Positions 1 through 6,264 of a stretch of 6,743 bases of DNA are shown piece after piece. Positions within the stretch are counted from its first letter, which is position 1. Every line of letters starts with the position of its first letter. Source of the DNA: Comchoanobacter sp040266255 (GTDB lineage: Bacteria; Pseudomonadota; Gammaproteobacteria; Comchoanobacterales; Comchoanobacteraceae); contig JBDQEV010000033.1 in NCBI GenBank assembly GCA_040266255.1, forward strand, positions 1 through 6,743, written 5' to 3'. A model generated the notes under the pieces. That model did no database searches. It saw only the letters and a program-made list of their open reading frames with translations, and had not been told where the DNA came from. A program made the position numbers and the translations under genes.

Positions 1-1343
1 AGCTTTTCAACAGTTGTGTGATGAGCTCTTGCAATTTTACTGAGAGAGTCATCTGTTTTGACTTTATAAAGATAAGGACTCTGTAAGTCACCGTTTTTCC
101 ATAATGTCAGCTGCTGGCCTGGGCGAATGCTTTTTTCATTCAAGTTATTCCAGTACATCACATCAGTGATCTTTTGGCTATAACGTTTCGCAATGCTATA
201 AAGCGTATCTTCAGTTTTAACGGTATGAATAATTCTTTGAGGACCTGGTGTCGCTGATGGCTTGGTACGAATGGCAGTCTTATCAATAGGTGGAATTAAA
301 ATGAGTTCATTGATATGAATCTGATCACCTTTGATATTATTGACACGTCTTAAATCAGTAATATTGGTCATATAGTTTTGTGCAATGACGCTTAGACTAT
401 CGCCATGATGCACTTTATGTCTGATCCAAGTCTTTTGTGCAGTCTTGCTCACTGTTGTTGGATCTTTTAAAACTTTGTTAGCATGCTTTGCGTGAGATGC
501 AGGCACAAGGATGCGGAATGGGCCGTTTGGTGGGCTCAAAGGTCGTTTGTAGCCTGAATTAAGTTGTTTTAGCTTCTCCGCATCGATCTTGATAAGCTCG
601 GCTGCAAGCTGCATGTCATACTGGCTAGGCATGTCAATGACATGAATGCTGTCATTTTCATCAATACTGCTTAGTTCGTTTAACTCAGAGCTTGCAATGA
701 TCTGGGCAGAAGCTTTGTGTAGCTCTAAAGCGAACTCTTTCATAGATTCATCTATTGGAAGGTCTTCAAGTTTTGTAGATTTACCAAGAGATTGGTTTTG
801 GTGTACTGCATTTAATATTGGAGATAGACCGTGCCTATAAGCGGTATACGCTAGGTCCCAATCCTGATCTAGCATAGAATGCAAGTACTTGAGGTATGAA
901 ACAGTCGCTAATGTTGAGAGAACAACATCGTTTTTGCCAGCAAGCCAATAGTCATTTGGGAGACCCAGAGAAGCTGACTGTGCATCATTCAGTCCCCACA
1001 GACCAGATCTTTCATCATTTTGATAAGCTGGATCATACCCTGAAACTATTAATGGAATAAAAGCAGTCTCCATTGGTGCTTGATGTAAATCACATATGGA
1101 TGAGACGTATACAAAGAGGCCTTTGGCAGTCAAGAGTTGTTCAATATGTTCAGATTGAGCAGATGAAGGTGCTTCAGAGCTAGAAGTAGAATAACCAAAG
1201 TTTTGCCAAAATGAGTTGCTAGAACTATTTTGCTCTTGTGTAGGATTATCTTCATGCGGCATTGAATCTTGATTTTGATTTGCACAACCGCTTAACAATG
1301 ATGTAGCTGCTGCGATTTGAACCAATAAACGTAATCTGCTCAT
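1..1343 (-). CDS. mltD: MltD-like LysM lipoprotein, probably catalytically inactive (3' end outside window)
   Basis: The reverse strand is open from an ATG at 1343 to the left edge (447 whole codons, no stop). The start has AAGGA eight bases upstream. Residues 1-20 form a lipoprotein signal ending in the lipobox LSGC (Cys20). A low-complexity Ser/Gln linker follows, then a region aligning with the MltD transglycosylase domain (about 66-185), the conserved post-catalytic segment (about 230-290), LysM repeats at about 307-351 and 371-415, and the start of a third from 424. The family active-site motif LPxVESAFDP reads IPLIVSGYDP here (96-105), so the catalytic Glu is Val100. The motif AGxWQ is SGLWG (113-117) and AYNSG is AYRHG (168-172). 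Family members cleave murein glycan strands in the periplasm. This copy probably only binds peptidoglycan from the outer membrane. Assignment to the family is firm and loss of activity is inferred from residues. In E. coli mltD also neighbours gloB. Confidence 0.88.
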   Translation of the reverse strand, partial: MSRLRLLVQIAAATSLLSGCANQNQDSMPHEDNPTQEQNSSSNSFWQNFGYSTSSSEAPSSAQSEHIEQLLTAKGLFVYVSSICDLHQAPMETAFIPLIVSGYDPAYQNDERSGLWGLNDAQSASLGLPNDYWLAGKNDVVLSTLATVSYLKYLHSMLDQDWDLAYTAYRHGLSPILNAVHQNQSLGKSTKLEDLPIDESMKEFALELHKASAQIIASSELNELSSIDENDSIHVIDMPSQYDMQLAAELIKIDAEKLKQLNSGYKRPLSPPNGPFRILVPASHAKHANKVLKDPTTVSKTAQKTWIRHKVHHGDSLSVIAQNYMTNITDLRRVNNIKGDQIHINELILIPPIDKTAIRTKPSATPGPQRIIHTVKTEDTLYSIAKRYSQKITDVMYWNNLNEKSIRPGQQLTLWKNGDLQSPYLYKVKTDDSLSKIARAHHTTVEK

Positions 1344-1374
1344 AATAATCATCCTTGATCTTTAACTACCTTTT

Positions 1375-1403
1375 ATTATGCCATAGGCATATATGAACAA
1401 CAA
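1375..1403 (-). promoter_or_regulatory. Candidate sigma-70 promoter of the mltD-like gene
   Basis: Read on the minus strand, TTGTTG (1403-1398) and CATAAT (1380-1375) are separated by exactly 17 bases. The -10 matches consensus at five of six positions and the -35 at three. The implied transcript starts near 1368, about 25 bases before the ATG, leaving room for the AAGGA ribosome-binding site. It is a prediction from spacing and motif match only. Confidence 0.5.
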
Positions 1404-1432
1404 GTTTTTCTATCTAAAAGTGCAGAGTGGTG

Positions 1433-1449
1433 TTTATCAGTCTGATAAA
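1433..1449. promoter_or_regulatory. Perfect 17-bp palindrome, candidate operator between divergent genes
   Basis: TTTATCAG and CTGATAAA are exact reverse complements flanking a single T at 1441. The site lies between the two predicted divergent promoters, centred about 73 bp upstream of the inferred mltD-like start and about 88 bp upstream of the inferred start of the 1552 gene. It is not followed by a T-run and the loop would be one base, so it is not a terminator. The size and symmetry fit a dimeric DNA-binding regulator acting as an activator or shared operator. The regulator is unknown. A+T-rich sequence makes short palindromes commoner, but an 8-bp perfect arm is notable. Confidence 0.45.
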
Positions 1450-1492
1450 TATGAATATATGCGATAAATTATAATCATTAGGTTCTAGAGGG

Positions 1493-1522
1493 TTGATTTT
1501 AGGTGTTTACGATGGCTATATT
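1493..1522 (+). promoter_or_regulatory. Candidate sigma-70 promoter of the 1552 gene
   Basis: TTGATT at 1493-1498 and TATATT at 1517-1522 are 18 bases apart, matching consensus at four and five of six positions. Transcription would begin near 1529, giving a leader of about 23 bases that includes the AAGGG ribosome-binding site at 1540-1544. Motif-based prediction only. Confidence 0.45.
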
Positions 1523-1551
1523 AAGATTAGGTTAAATTTAAGGGTCAAATT

Positions 1552-2310
1552 ATGACACATACACTTTTAAAAGCAGGCTTAGTCAGCTTAGTATTAGCTT
1601 CACCATTAGCTTTAGCAGGGGATTACAACCAGTCATCATCAGATGGTGTCGTTGGTGTAAATCTATCTTTCGCAGGTTTTATCGGTGCTCTTGACAAGTC
1701 TTATACCTGTAAGGCTACTGTTGATGGTGATGATGAAGTTCCAGAGGCTGCATTGAACAGTATGGCTCTTACCTTAGGTGAGACTCAGGATAGTTTCGAT
1801 ATCGACTTTGGTGTTGAAGTTGCAGTATCTACAGCCATCAATGACGATTTAGGTGTAACAGGCTTTGTTGCGTTATCATTTGGGCCAAGTGAAGGTAATT
1901 TCAAGGTTCTATCAGCTAACGACCAGACAGATGCGACAATTTCTAGTGGAAAGGTTGAGCATAACATTTCCTTCGCACCGGGTGTGACACTAGACTATGG
2001 TTGCTTCGGAGTAGGTGGTCGCTTCTTGATTACTTCACATGACATGAAGATTGGTACTGGTAATGTAGAACTAGCTGAAAAAGCATTCCAGTTAGGTTTC
2101 ACAACTTACACATCACTTGATCTAGATGATAGCATGAGTGGTCTAAAGGTTGGTTTCCAATATTGGACAACCATTCATCAGAAGTCAGACGATGCAAAGA
2201 CTAAGTTCTTTAATGCAGCTGGTGGTTATAATGTTGAGTCCGTAACAGACGTCATCTATAACAATGTGGTTGCGAACATATCAGTGAAAATTGATATTGC
2301 TAGCTTCTAA
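1552..2310 (+). CDS. Secreted, probable outer-membrane beta-barrel protein of unknown function
   Basis: I do not recognise this 252-residue protein as a named family. AAGGG at 1540-1544 lies seven bases before the ATG. Residues 1-22 are a clear Sec signal peptide: a short polar start with Lys7, a hydrophobic core and the cleavage site ALA|GD after Ala22. The mature chain is rich in Gly, Asp, Ser and Val, has no hydrophobic helix long enough to span a membrane, and shows repeated stretches of alternating polar and hydrophobic residues (for example 85-95, 146-160, 196-206). It ends in IDIASF, and a C-terminal Phe on an amphipathic strand is the usual signal for insertion by the BAM complex. Its only two cysteines, Cys53 and Cys151, could form a disulfide. 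A periplasmic beta-rich protein is the main alternative. It is transcribed alone, divergent from the peptidoglycan-binding MltD homologue, and ends in a strong terminator. Confidence 0.75.
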   Translation: MTHTLLKAGLVSLVLASPLALAGDYNQSSSDGVVGVNLSFAGFIGALDKSYTCKATVDGDDEVPEAALNSMALTLGETQDSFDIDFGVEVAVSTAINDDLGVTGFVALSFGPSEGNFKVLSANDQTDATISSGKVEHNISFAPGVTLDYGCFGVGGRFLITSHDMKIGTGNVELAEKAFQLGFTTYTSLDLDDSMSGLKVGFQYWTTIHQKSDDAKTKFFNAAGGYNVESVTDVIYNNVVANISVKIDIASF

Positions 2311-2370
2311 TGCATCTAGAGCGGATTGTATTGCTACCCTAAGGATGGGGTCTTTACAAGAAGCATATCG

Positions 2371-2399
2371 AAAAGGACCAGCTGATGCTGGTCTTTTTT
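2371..2399. terminator. Bidirectional rho-independent terminator
   Basis: GACCAGC (2376-2382) and GCTGGTC (2387-2393) form a perfect 7-bp stem around the tetraloop TGAT. On the plus strand it is followed by six Ts (2394-2399), and it starts 60 bp after the stop of the 1552 gene. Four As at 2371-2374 provide a shorter U-run for transcripts on the minus strand, whose last gene stops at 2404. The position between two convergent genes fits use in both directions, better on the plus strand. Confidence 0.9.
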
Positions 2400-2403
2400 G
2401 TTG

Positions 2404-2784
2404 TTATTTAAAATTAAACCAGGACTGTTTTTCTGCTTCAATGAGTGTGCTGGTAATGTTGCAGTGATTGTCTTTTGGTATTTCGATCCGGTAAGTTCCT
2501 CTGTGTGGGTTTTTGCGTAAAAAAGACTGAAAGCGTAATCGCTTAATTTTGAGGTGGTCGATATAGCAGTGTTCTTGGTTCAGTTTAGGATTGCTAATTT
2601 CGAGTGTAAATGCGCGTTGACTGTTTAAGTTGATGGTACATAGCTCCTGATTGCAGGTGTTGTATTCTTTATTTAAGTCATTGTCTTGGTGAGGCGCTAT
2701 TACCTGAGAATAAAAATAGAAAGCATGAGGTGAGTGGTTGATCACTTCAAGCGTTAATTCATAGGTGTGGTGTAATTCTGGCAC
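2404..2784 (-). CDS. Small four-cysteine protein of unknown function, GTG start
   Basis: I do not recognise this 126-residue protein. The start is a GTG at 2784. It is well supported: AAGGAG lies seven bases upstream, and an in-frame TAA six codons upstream excludes a longer form. There is no signal peptide, lipobox or membrane segment, so it is probably cytoplasmic. It is basic and His-rich (HH at 5-6, further His at 17, 20, 32, 72, 77, 94, 107) with cysteines at 44, 49, 73 and 108. The spacing CX4C (44-49) does not match a standard zinc finger, although metal binding by Cys and His is possible. Alternating hydrophobic residues at 8-15, 21-29 and 97-103 suggest beta strands. It follows the DUF1295 gene on the same strand with a 90-bp gap containing a weak promoter-like TTGACG, so it may be transcribed alone or with it. 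It ends at the shared terminator. Confidence 0.7.
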   Translation of the reverse strand: MPELHHTYELTLEVINHSPHAFYFYSQVIAPHQDNDLNKEYNTCNQELCTINLNSQRAFTLEISNPKLNQEHCYIDHLKIKRLRFQSFLRKNPHRGTYRIEIPKDNHCNITSTLIEAEKQSWFNFK

Positions 2785-2791
2785 TATTTTT

Positions 2792-2797
2792 CTCCTT
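2792..2797 (-). promoter_or_regulatory. Strong ribosome-binding site that fixes a GTG start
   Basis: Read on the minus strand this is AAGGAG, a full Shine-Dalgarno match seven bases before the GTG at 2784. It decides the start of the small four-cysteine gene, which has no ATG at its 5' end. Confidence 0.75.
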
Positions 2798-2874
2798 CTT
2801 TAAACTTAGCGACTTGTGGTTATATCGTCAAAGGTTGTCTCGGATAGATGTATTAATTCTTGCTAGTGAATGTT

Positions 2875-3645
2875 TTAAAATATCTTAGGTATAATATTCG
2901 GTGTAGTTTGGATATAGTCACTGAAATTACGCTTTCTTTTTGACATGCGAGGTTCTTGCTGTATTGCGCCTGATAGGTAGATAAAGGTCAGTGCAATAGC
3001 TGCGGGGCTGATATATGCAAGCAGTCCTAATGGATAGAGTTGTGATAAGCAGATGGTTGAGATGCCAATCCAAAGGATGATTTCACCAAAGTGATTGGGG
3101 TGTCTAGAATAGCGCCAAAGTCCTTTGGTCAATAGTTGATCAGGTAGTGCATGTTTTTTGAATTGATGTAACTGGTAGTCTGCAACTGACTCATAGAGAA
3201 AGCCAAAGATGAAAATAGCGATACCTATGCCATAAATTGTTGTGTTTAATGTTGCGCTAGGTAAAAGTGCGTTGAGGTGGATCGGAGTAGCAAATACCCA
3301 GACAAATAGGCTCTGCAATAAAAAGACTTGGAAGTAGCTGAACCACCAAAACCTCTCTTTTCCGTAGTTGTTTCTGAATCTTGCATAACGATGGTCTTCG
3401 CCTTTGCCAAAGTTTTTGATCAATAGGTGTAAGCAGAGTCTCAGTGCCCATATGCTAGTACAGATTAGAATGGTGGTTTGGGTAATGCTAGGTATTGAAG
3501 TAAAGTAATAGGCTAAGCCAATGAGTATGAAATTAAGGCTATAGATGATATCAACAATGGAGGTGTTTTTTAGAGGGATTGAGATGAGCCATGTTAGTGT
3601 CATTAGGCTCCAAACGCTAAGGGCTGCAAGGTAGATTCCATCCAT
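2875..3645 (-). CDS. DUF1295 family integral membrane protein (steroid 5-alpha-reductase-like)
   Basis: This 256-residue inner-membrane protein shows about seven hydrophobic segments (roughly 4-24, 30-49, 57-76, 103-121, 137-153, 186-204 and 206-227). The family signature GLWRYSRHPNHFGE is at 175-188, and a conserved tail follows with EPRM at 231-234 and IIPK near the end. This is the fold shared with steroid 5-alpha reductases and isoprenylcysteine methyltransferases, in which the RHPN segment lies in the nucleotide- or cofactor-binding region. The bacterial DUF1295 substrate is generally unknown, and a reductase of a lipid or isoprenoid is only an inference. Length is normal for the family. 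The ATG at 3645 has a weak GGA seven bases upstream. It is divergent from gloB across about 95 bp and is absent from the mltD-gloB interval in E. coli, so it was inserted there or retained from another arrangement. Confidence 0.88.
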   Translation of the reverse strand: MDGIYLAALSVWSLMTLTWLISIPLKNTSIVDIIYSLNFILIGLAYYFTSIPSITQTTILICTSIWALRLCLHLLIKNFGKGEDHRYARFRNNYGKERFWWFSYFQVFLLQSLFVWVFATPIHLNALLPSATLNTTIYGIGIAIFIFGFLYESVADYQLHQFKKHALPDQLLTKGLWRYSRHPNHFGEIILWIGISTICLSQLYPLGLLAYISPAAIALTFIYLSGAIQQEPRMSKRKRNFSDYIQTTPNIIPKIF

Positions 3646-3664
3646 GTGCTTTTCCAGTTATTTC

Positions 3665-3673
3665 TGATATAAT
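3665..3673 (+). promoter_or_regulatory. Extended -10 promoter of the gloB-dnaQ operon
   Basis: TGATATAAT is a perfect extended -10 element (TGn plus consensus TATAAT at 3668-3673). No good -35 hexamer lies 16-18 bases upstream, which extended -10 promoters tolerate. Transcription would start near 3680, leaving a leader of about 60 bases before gloB. It is the only strong promoter-like site I see ahead of the four overlapping genes. Confidence 0.55.
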
Positions 3674-3740
3674 GATAGCACATCTGATGAGGGTTTGAGT
3701 TAAAATTCATTGTTTTTAATAGAGATGGTTGGAGAAGGTT

Positions 3741-4493
3741 GTGATTGTGCATGTAATACCGGTTTTAAGGGATAATTATGCTTATGTCTGTGAGCGCAAT
3801 GGAGAGTGTTGGGTTGTTGATCCTGGTGCTGCTTCACCTATTCAAGATTGGCTCTCAAAGCGTGAATTGTTGCTGAAGGGTTTTTTGATTACGCATCACC
3901 ATCATGATCATACAGGTGGTTTGGATGATTTGATGGAGTCAGGTCATCAGGTATATGGTGACTTTCAAGTGGAGTTAGCAACAGACTTGATTGAGGATGG
4001 CTCTATTGTTCCAATGTTTGCTGGTATTGAGGCTAAGTGTTTGCATATTCCAGGGCATACACTTGGTGCGATGGCGATATTGGTTGAGGGTAATGTTTTT
4101 ACTGGTGATGTGCTGTTTGGTGGAGGTATAGGGCGTATCTTTGAGGGGACAGCAGAGCAAATGTTGGAGAGCTTGGATCGACTTAGTCAGTTACCAGATC
4201 AGACTCAGGTATATTTTGGGCATGAGTATACAAAGAGCAATCTTGAATTTGCATTACAAGTAGAGCCTAGTCATCAGGCCTTGCTTGATCGATGTCAGGC
4301 TTTAGGTCAGCTGTCATGCTCAACACCAAGTACTATCGCAATAGAAAAAGAAACCAATCCGTTTTTGAGGGTTAGAGAGCCTAGAGTAATAGATGCAGTT
4401 TCAAACTGGTCTGGTAAGCGTGTTGAGAGTGCAGTAGATTGTCTGCGTTTATTAAGAGAGTGGAAAAATAAGTTTGATGAGACTGGTAAGTGA
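3741..4493 (+). CDS. gloB: Hydroxyacylglutathione hydrolase (glyoxalase II)
   Basis: GloB hydrolyses S-D-lactoylglutathione to D-lactate and glutathione, the second step of methylglyoxal detoxification in the cytoplasm. The metallo-beta-lactamase signature THHHHDH is at residues 51-57 (250-residue form). The other metal ligands are His106 in PGHTLG, Asp123 in TGD and His161 in GHEYT. GRIFEGTAEQM and the NPFLR segment near 206, equivalent to NVFLR in E. coli, belong to the C-terminal glutathione-binding domain. The frame is open from a TTG at 3729, but I chose the GTG at 3741. It has GGAG six bases upstream and places five residues before IPVLRDNY, as MNLNS precedes IPAFDDNY in E. coli. A GTG at 3747 is also possible. 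It is first in an operon with the next three genes and overlaps the following start by 4 bp. Confidence 0.95.
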   Translation: MIVHVIPVLRDNYAYVCERNGECWVVDPGAASPIQDWLSKRELLLKGFLITHHHHDHTGGLDDLMESGHQVYGDFQVELATDLIEDGSIVPMFAGIEAKCLHIPGHTLGAMAILVEGNVFTGDVLFGGGIGRIFEGTAEQMLESLDRLSQLPDQTQVYFGHEYTKSNLEFALQVEPSHQALLDRCQALGQLSCSTPSTIAIEKETNPFLRVREPRVIDAVSNWSGKRVESAVDCLRLLREWKNKFDETGK

Positions 4494-5122
4494 GTAAGGG
4501 TGATTTATTAAGAGTGTGGCAACATACTGAGGGGAAGAAGTTATTTGAGCTAGAAGCACTCAAGACTCAAGCTATAGTGAGAGCACTGCACCCTGATTTG
4601 GTGGTGCAAATTGAGGGTAGGTCATATTTTGATAGTTTCCCAGCTGAAGGATACTTCTACCATATTGCCGAAGATGTTGATCGGCATTCGCCATTATATT
4701 CGGTTGAAGCTGATATTAAAATGCTACCTTTTGCAGATCATAGTGTTGATGTTTTGGTGGTGGGGCATGCATTAGAAATGCAGCAAGATCATGAAAAATG
4801 TTTGGTAGAGTTTGATAGGGTGCTTGCACATAATGGTTGTCTTGTTTTGCATGTATGGGCGGGGTATTGGTTAAGTTCTTCTATGCCAAGTTTATTGCAG
4901 CCTGTCTCAGACTTGCAGTTAAACTATGTGTCTTTGTCAGAAATGGGGCATGTACTTAAGCATTTGCATTTAAGAGTGGATGAAAAGTTGACTTGGCATG
5001 TTTCATCGAATGTGTTAAAGCTATTCAAGCAAATGAAGCAAAAAGTGATTCAGCCGATGACGATTATGATTACAAGAGACGAGTTGGATTTGATTAGAAG
5101 TGAGGCTATACGATATGAGTAA
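4490..5122 (+). CDS. yafS: YafS-type class I SAM-dependent methyltransferase-like protein
   Basis: This 210-residue protein has the methyltransferase type 11 core LPFADHSVDVLVVGHALE (79-96), followed by the DRVL..NGCLVL segment (109-120). These correspond to the acidic-to-core strands and the post-motif helix of class I SAM methyltransferases. The first strand (VVQIEG, 38-43) lacks the usual DxGxG loop. As I recall, this gammaproteobacterial family also has a LQLG-type version there, so activity is uncertain rather than excluded. The substrate is unknown. The start is GTG at 4490, overlapping the gloB stop as GTGA. There is no convincing ribosome-binding site, consistent with translational coupling to gloB. 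Its position between gloB and rnhA matches yafS in E. coli, which supports the symbol more than sequence similarity alone. It overlaps rnhA by 8 bp. Confidence 0.8.
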   Translation: MSKGDLLRVWQHTEGKKLFELEALKTQAIVRALHPDLVVQIEGRSYFDSFPAEGYFYHIAEDVDRHSPLYSVEADIKMLPFADHSVDVLVVGHALEMQQDHEKCLVEFDRVLAHNGCLVLHVWAGYWLSSSMPSLLQPVSDLQLNYVSLSEMGHVLKHLHLRVDEKLTWHVSSNVLKLFKQMKQKVIQPMTIMITRDELDLIRSEAIRYE

Positions 5123-5552
5123 TAGGATAAAGATATATACAGATGGAGCTTGTTCTATGAACCCAGGTCCGGGAGGTTGGGCGGCTTTACTGATTTATCA
5201 GGATAAAGAAAAGATGATATCAGGCTTTGAGGCTGAGACGACCAATAATCGAATGGAGTTGCAAGCGGCAATCGAGGCGCTTAGTGCGTTAAAAGGGTTG
5301 CAAGAGGTTGATTTGTGGACTGACTCAACATATGTGAAGCAAGGGATTACAACATGGATCTTTAATTGGAAAAAGAATAACTGGAAAAATGCACAAAAAA
5401 AGCCGATCAAAAATCAGGACCTATGGGTGTTACTTGATGAAATGCAAAGTAAGCATCGAGTCAAGTGGTACTGGGTGAAAGGTCACTCAGGTCATCCTGA
5501 GAATGATCGGGTAGATGAGGCAGCAAGGCATCAAGTTGAGGTAAATAAATGA
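5115..5552 (+). CDS. rnhA: Ribonuclease HI
   Basis: RNase HI cuts the RNA strand of RNA-DNA hybrids, removing Okazaki primers and R-loops. The frame is open from a GTG at 5100, but the ATG at 5115 is the better start. GAGG lies nine bases upstream, and the resulting 145-residue protein places the active-site residues Asp10, Glu48, Asp70, His124 and Asp134 at the same numbers as in E. coli RNase HI. Characteristic segments are YTDGACSMNPGPGG (8-21), TTNNRMEL (42-49), WTDSTYV (68-74) and VKGHSGHPENDRVDEAA (121-137). The basic handle region (WKKNNWKNAQKKP, about 85-97) used for substrate binding is present. Length is close to the E. coli protein (155). The start overlaps the methyltransferase gene by 8 bp and the stop overlaps dnaQ by 4 bp. 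In E. coli rnhA and dnaQ are divergent, whereas here they are co-directional. Confidence 0.97.
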   Translation: MSNRIKIYTDGACSMNPGPGGWAALLIYQDKEKMISGFEAETTNNRMELQAAIEALSALKGLQEVDLWTDSTYVKQGITTWIFNWKKNNWKNAQKKPIKNQDLWVLLDEMQSKHRVKWYWVKGHSGHPENDRVDEAARHQVEVNK

Positions 5553-6196
5553 CACGATTAATTTTTGCAGATACAGAAACAACAGGGATAGATCCGAAAA
5601 ATGAACGTCTATTAGAGGTGGCGTTGATTGAGGTTGTAGATCGTGTGCAAACAGGTATGGTTTTACATGAGTACATTAACCCAGAGCAAGAAGTGTCTGC
5701 AGGTGCTTATCGAGTGCATGGTATTTCTTGGGATGATGTTAAAGAAAAGCCGAAATTTAAATCAGTTGCAGAACAGTTGATATCGATGTTAAAAGGTGGG
5801 GTTTTTGTTGCGCACAACGCACCTTTTGATGTTGGATTTTTGAATATGGAGTTTCGACGTGCAGGTATTGATTTTATGATTGGTCGTGATGTCGATGTGG
5901 TGGATACATTGCAAATTGCAAAAAAGACATATCCTGGTCAGCGAAATAGTTTGGATGCGCTTTGTACTAGATTGAGTATTGATCGCTCGCATAGAGTGTT
6001 ACATGGTGCATTATTAGATACTGAATTATTGGTGCAGGTTTATTTGGGGATGACCTCAAAGCAGGCAAAATTTAATATGCAGCAGGAAAAGAAAAGGCAA
6101 CAAATATCTGCAAAAAACCTCCCTTGTCATGCCTTTAATATTAGTGAAGAAGACAGGCGGGAGCACTTGGCTTACTTGAAAAAAATAGCTGAATGA
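5549..6196 (+). CDS. dnaQ: DNA polymerase III epsilon subunit (3'-5' proofreading exonuclease)
   Basis: DnaQ removes misincorporated nucleotides as part of the polymerase III core. The DEDDh exonuclease residues are all present: Asp8 and Glu10 in ADTETTG, Asp94 in AHNAPFDVGF, His152 and Asp157 in HGALLDTEL. The protein is 215 residues against 243 in E. coli, and the shortening is in the C-terminal tail that binds the clamp and the alpha subunit. Where E. coli has the clamp-binding motif QTSMAF, this protein reads QAKFNM (172-177), a poor match, followed by a Lys/Gln-rich linker (178-186) and a short end segment (195-215). The ATG overlaps the rnhA stop as ATGA, so translation is coupled. It is last in the operon, and no hairpin terminator is visible before the tRNA promoter 30 bp downstream. 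Confidence 0.96.
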   Translation: MTRLIFADTETTGIDPKNERLLEVALIEVVDRVQTGMVLHEYINPEQEVSAGAYRVHGISWDDVKEKPKFKSVAEQLISMLKGGVFVAHNAPFDVGFLNMEFRRAGIDFMIGRDVDVVDTLQIAKKTYPGQRNSLDALCTRLSIDRSHRVLHGALLDTELLVQVYLGMTSKQAKFNMQQEKKRQQISAKNLPCHAFNISEEDRREHLAYLKKIAE

Positions 6197-6226
6197 TCTT
6201 AAAAGCTAATTTGTTTATTTTAGGGC

Positions 6227-6255
6227 TTGACAATTTTGTTAAAGTGTCGCAAAAT
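6227..6255 (+). promoter_or_regulatory. Strong promoter of the tRNA-tuf operon
   Basis: TTGACA at 6227-6232 is a full consensus -35, and CAAAAT at 6250-6255 lies 17 bases downstream and matches the -10 at four of six positions. Transcription would begin near 6262, only a few bases before the tRNA-Tyr gene, as is usual for stable RNA operons. I see no typical G+C-rich discriminator. Confidence 0.75.
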
Positions 6256-6264
6256 CCAAACATT

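Noticed and set aside
646..840. 64-codon plus-strand open frame
   Set aside because: It lies inside the MltD-like gene on the opposite strand, has no ribosome-binding site and has a composition that mirrors the real frame.
2334..2352. Short hairpin ACCC ... GGGT before the main terminator
   Set aside because: A four-pair stem with an eight-base loop is likely chance; the strong terminator follows 25 bp later.
3729..3740. TTG at 3729 as the gloB start
   Set aside because: It has no proper ribosome-binding site, and the purine-rich GGAGAAGG lies downstream of it, serving the GTG at 3741 or 3747. The family N-terminus also fits the later start.
5100..5114. GTG at 5100 as the rnhA start
   Set aside because: The ATG at 5115 has GAGG nine bases upstream and reproduces the E. 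coli active-site numbering exactly.
6197..6226. Possible terminator after dnaQ (CTAA ... TTAG)
   Set aside because: The stem is four A/T-rich pairs with a ten-base loop, too weak to call.
6197..6264. A missing fourth tRNA (thrU) ahead of tRNA-Tyr
   Set aside because: The 68-bp gap is too short for a tRNA and contains only the promoter; no cloverleaf or T-arm motif is present.
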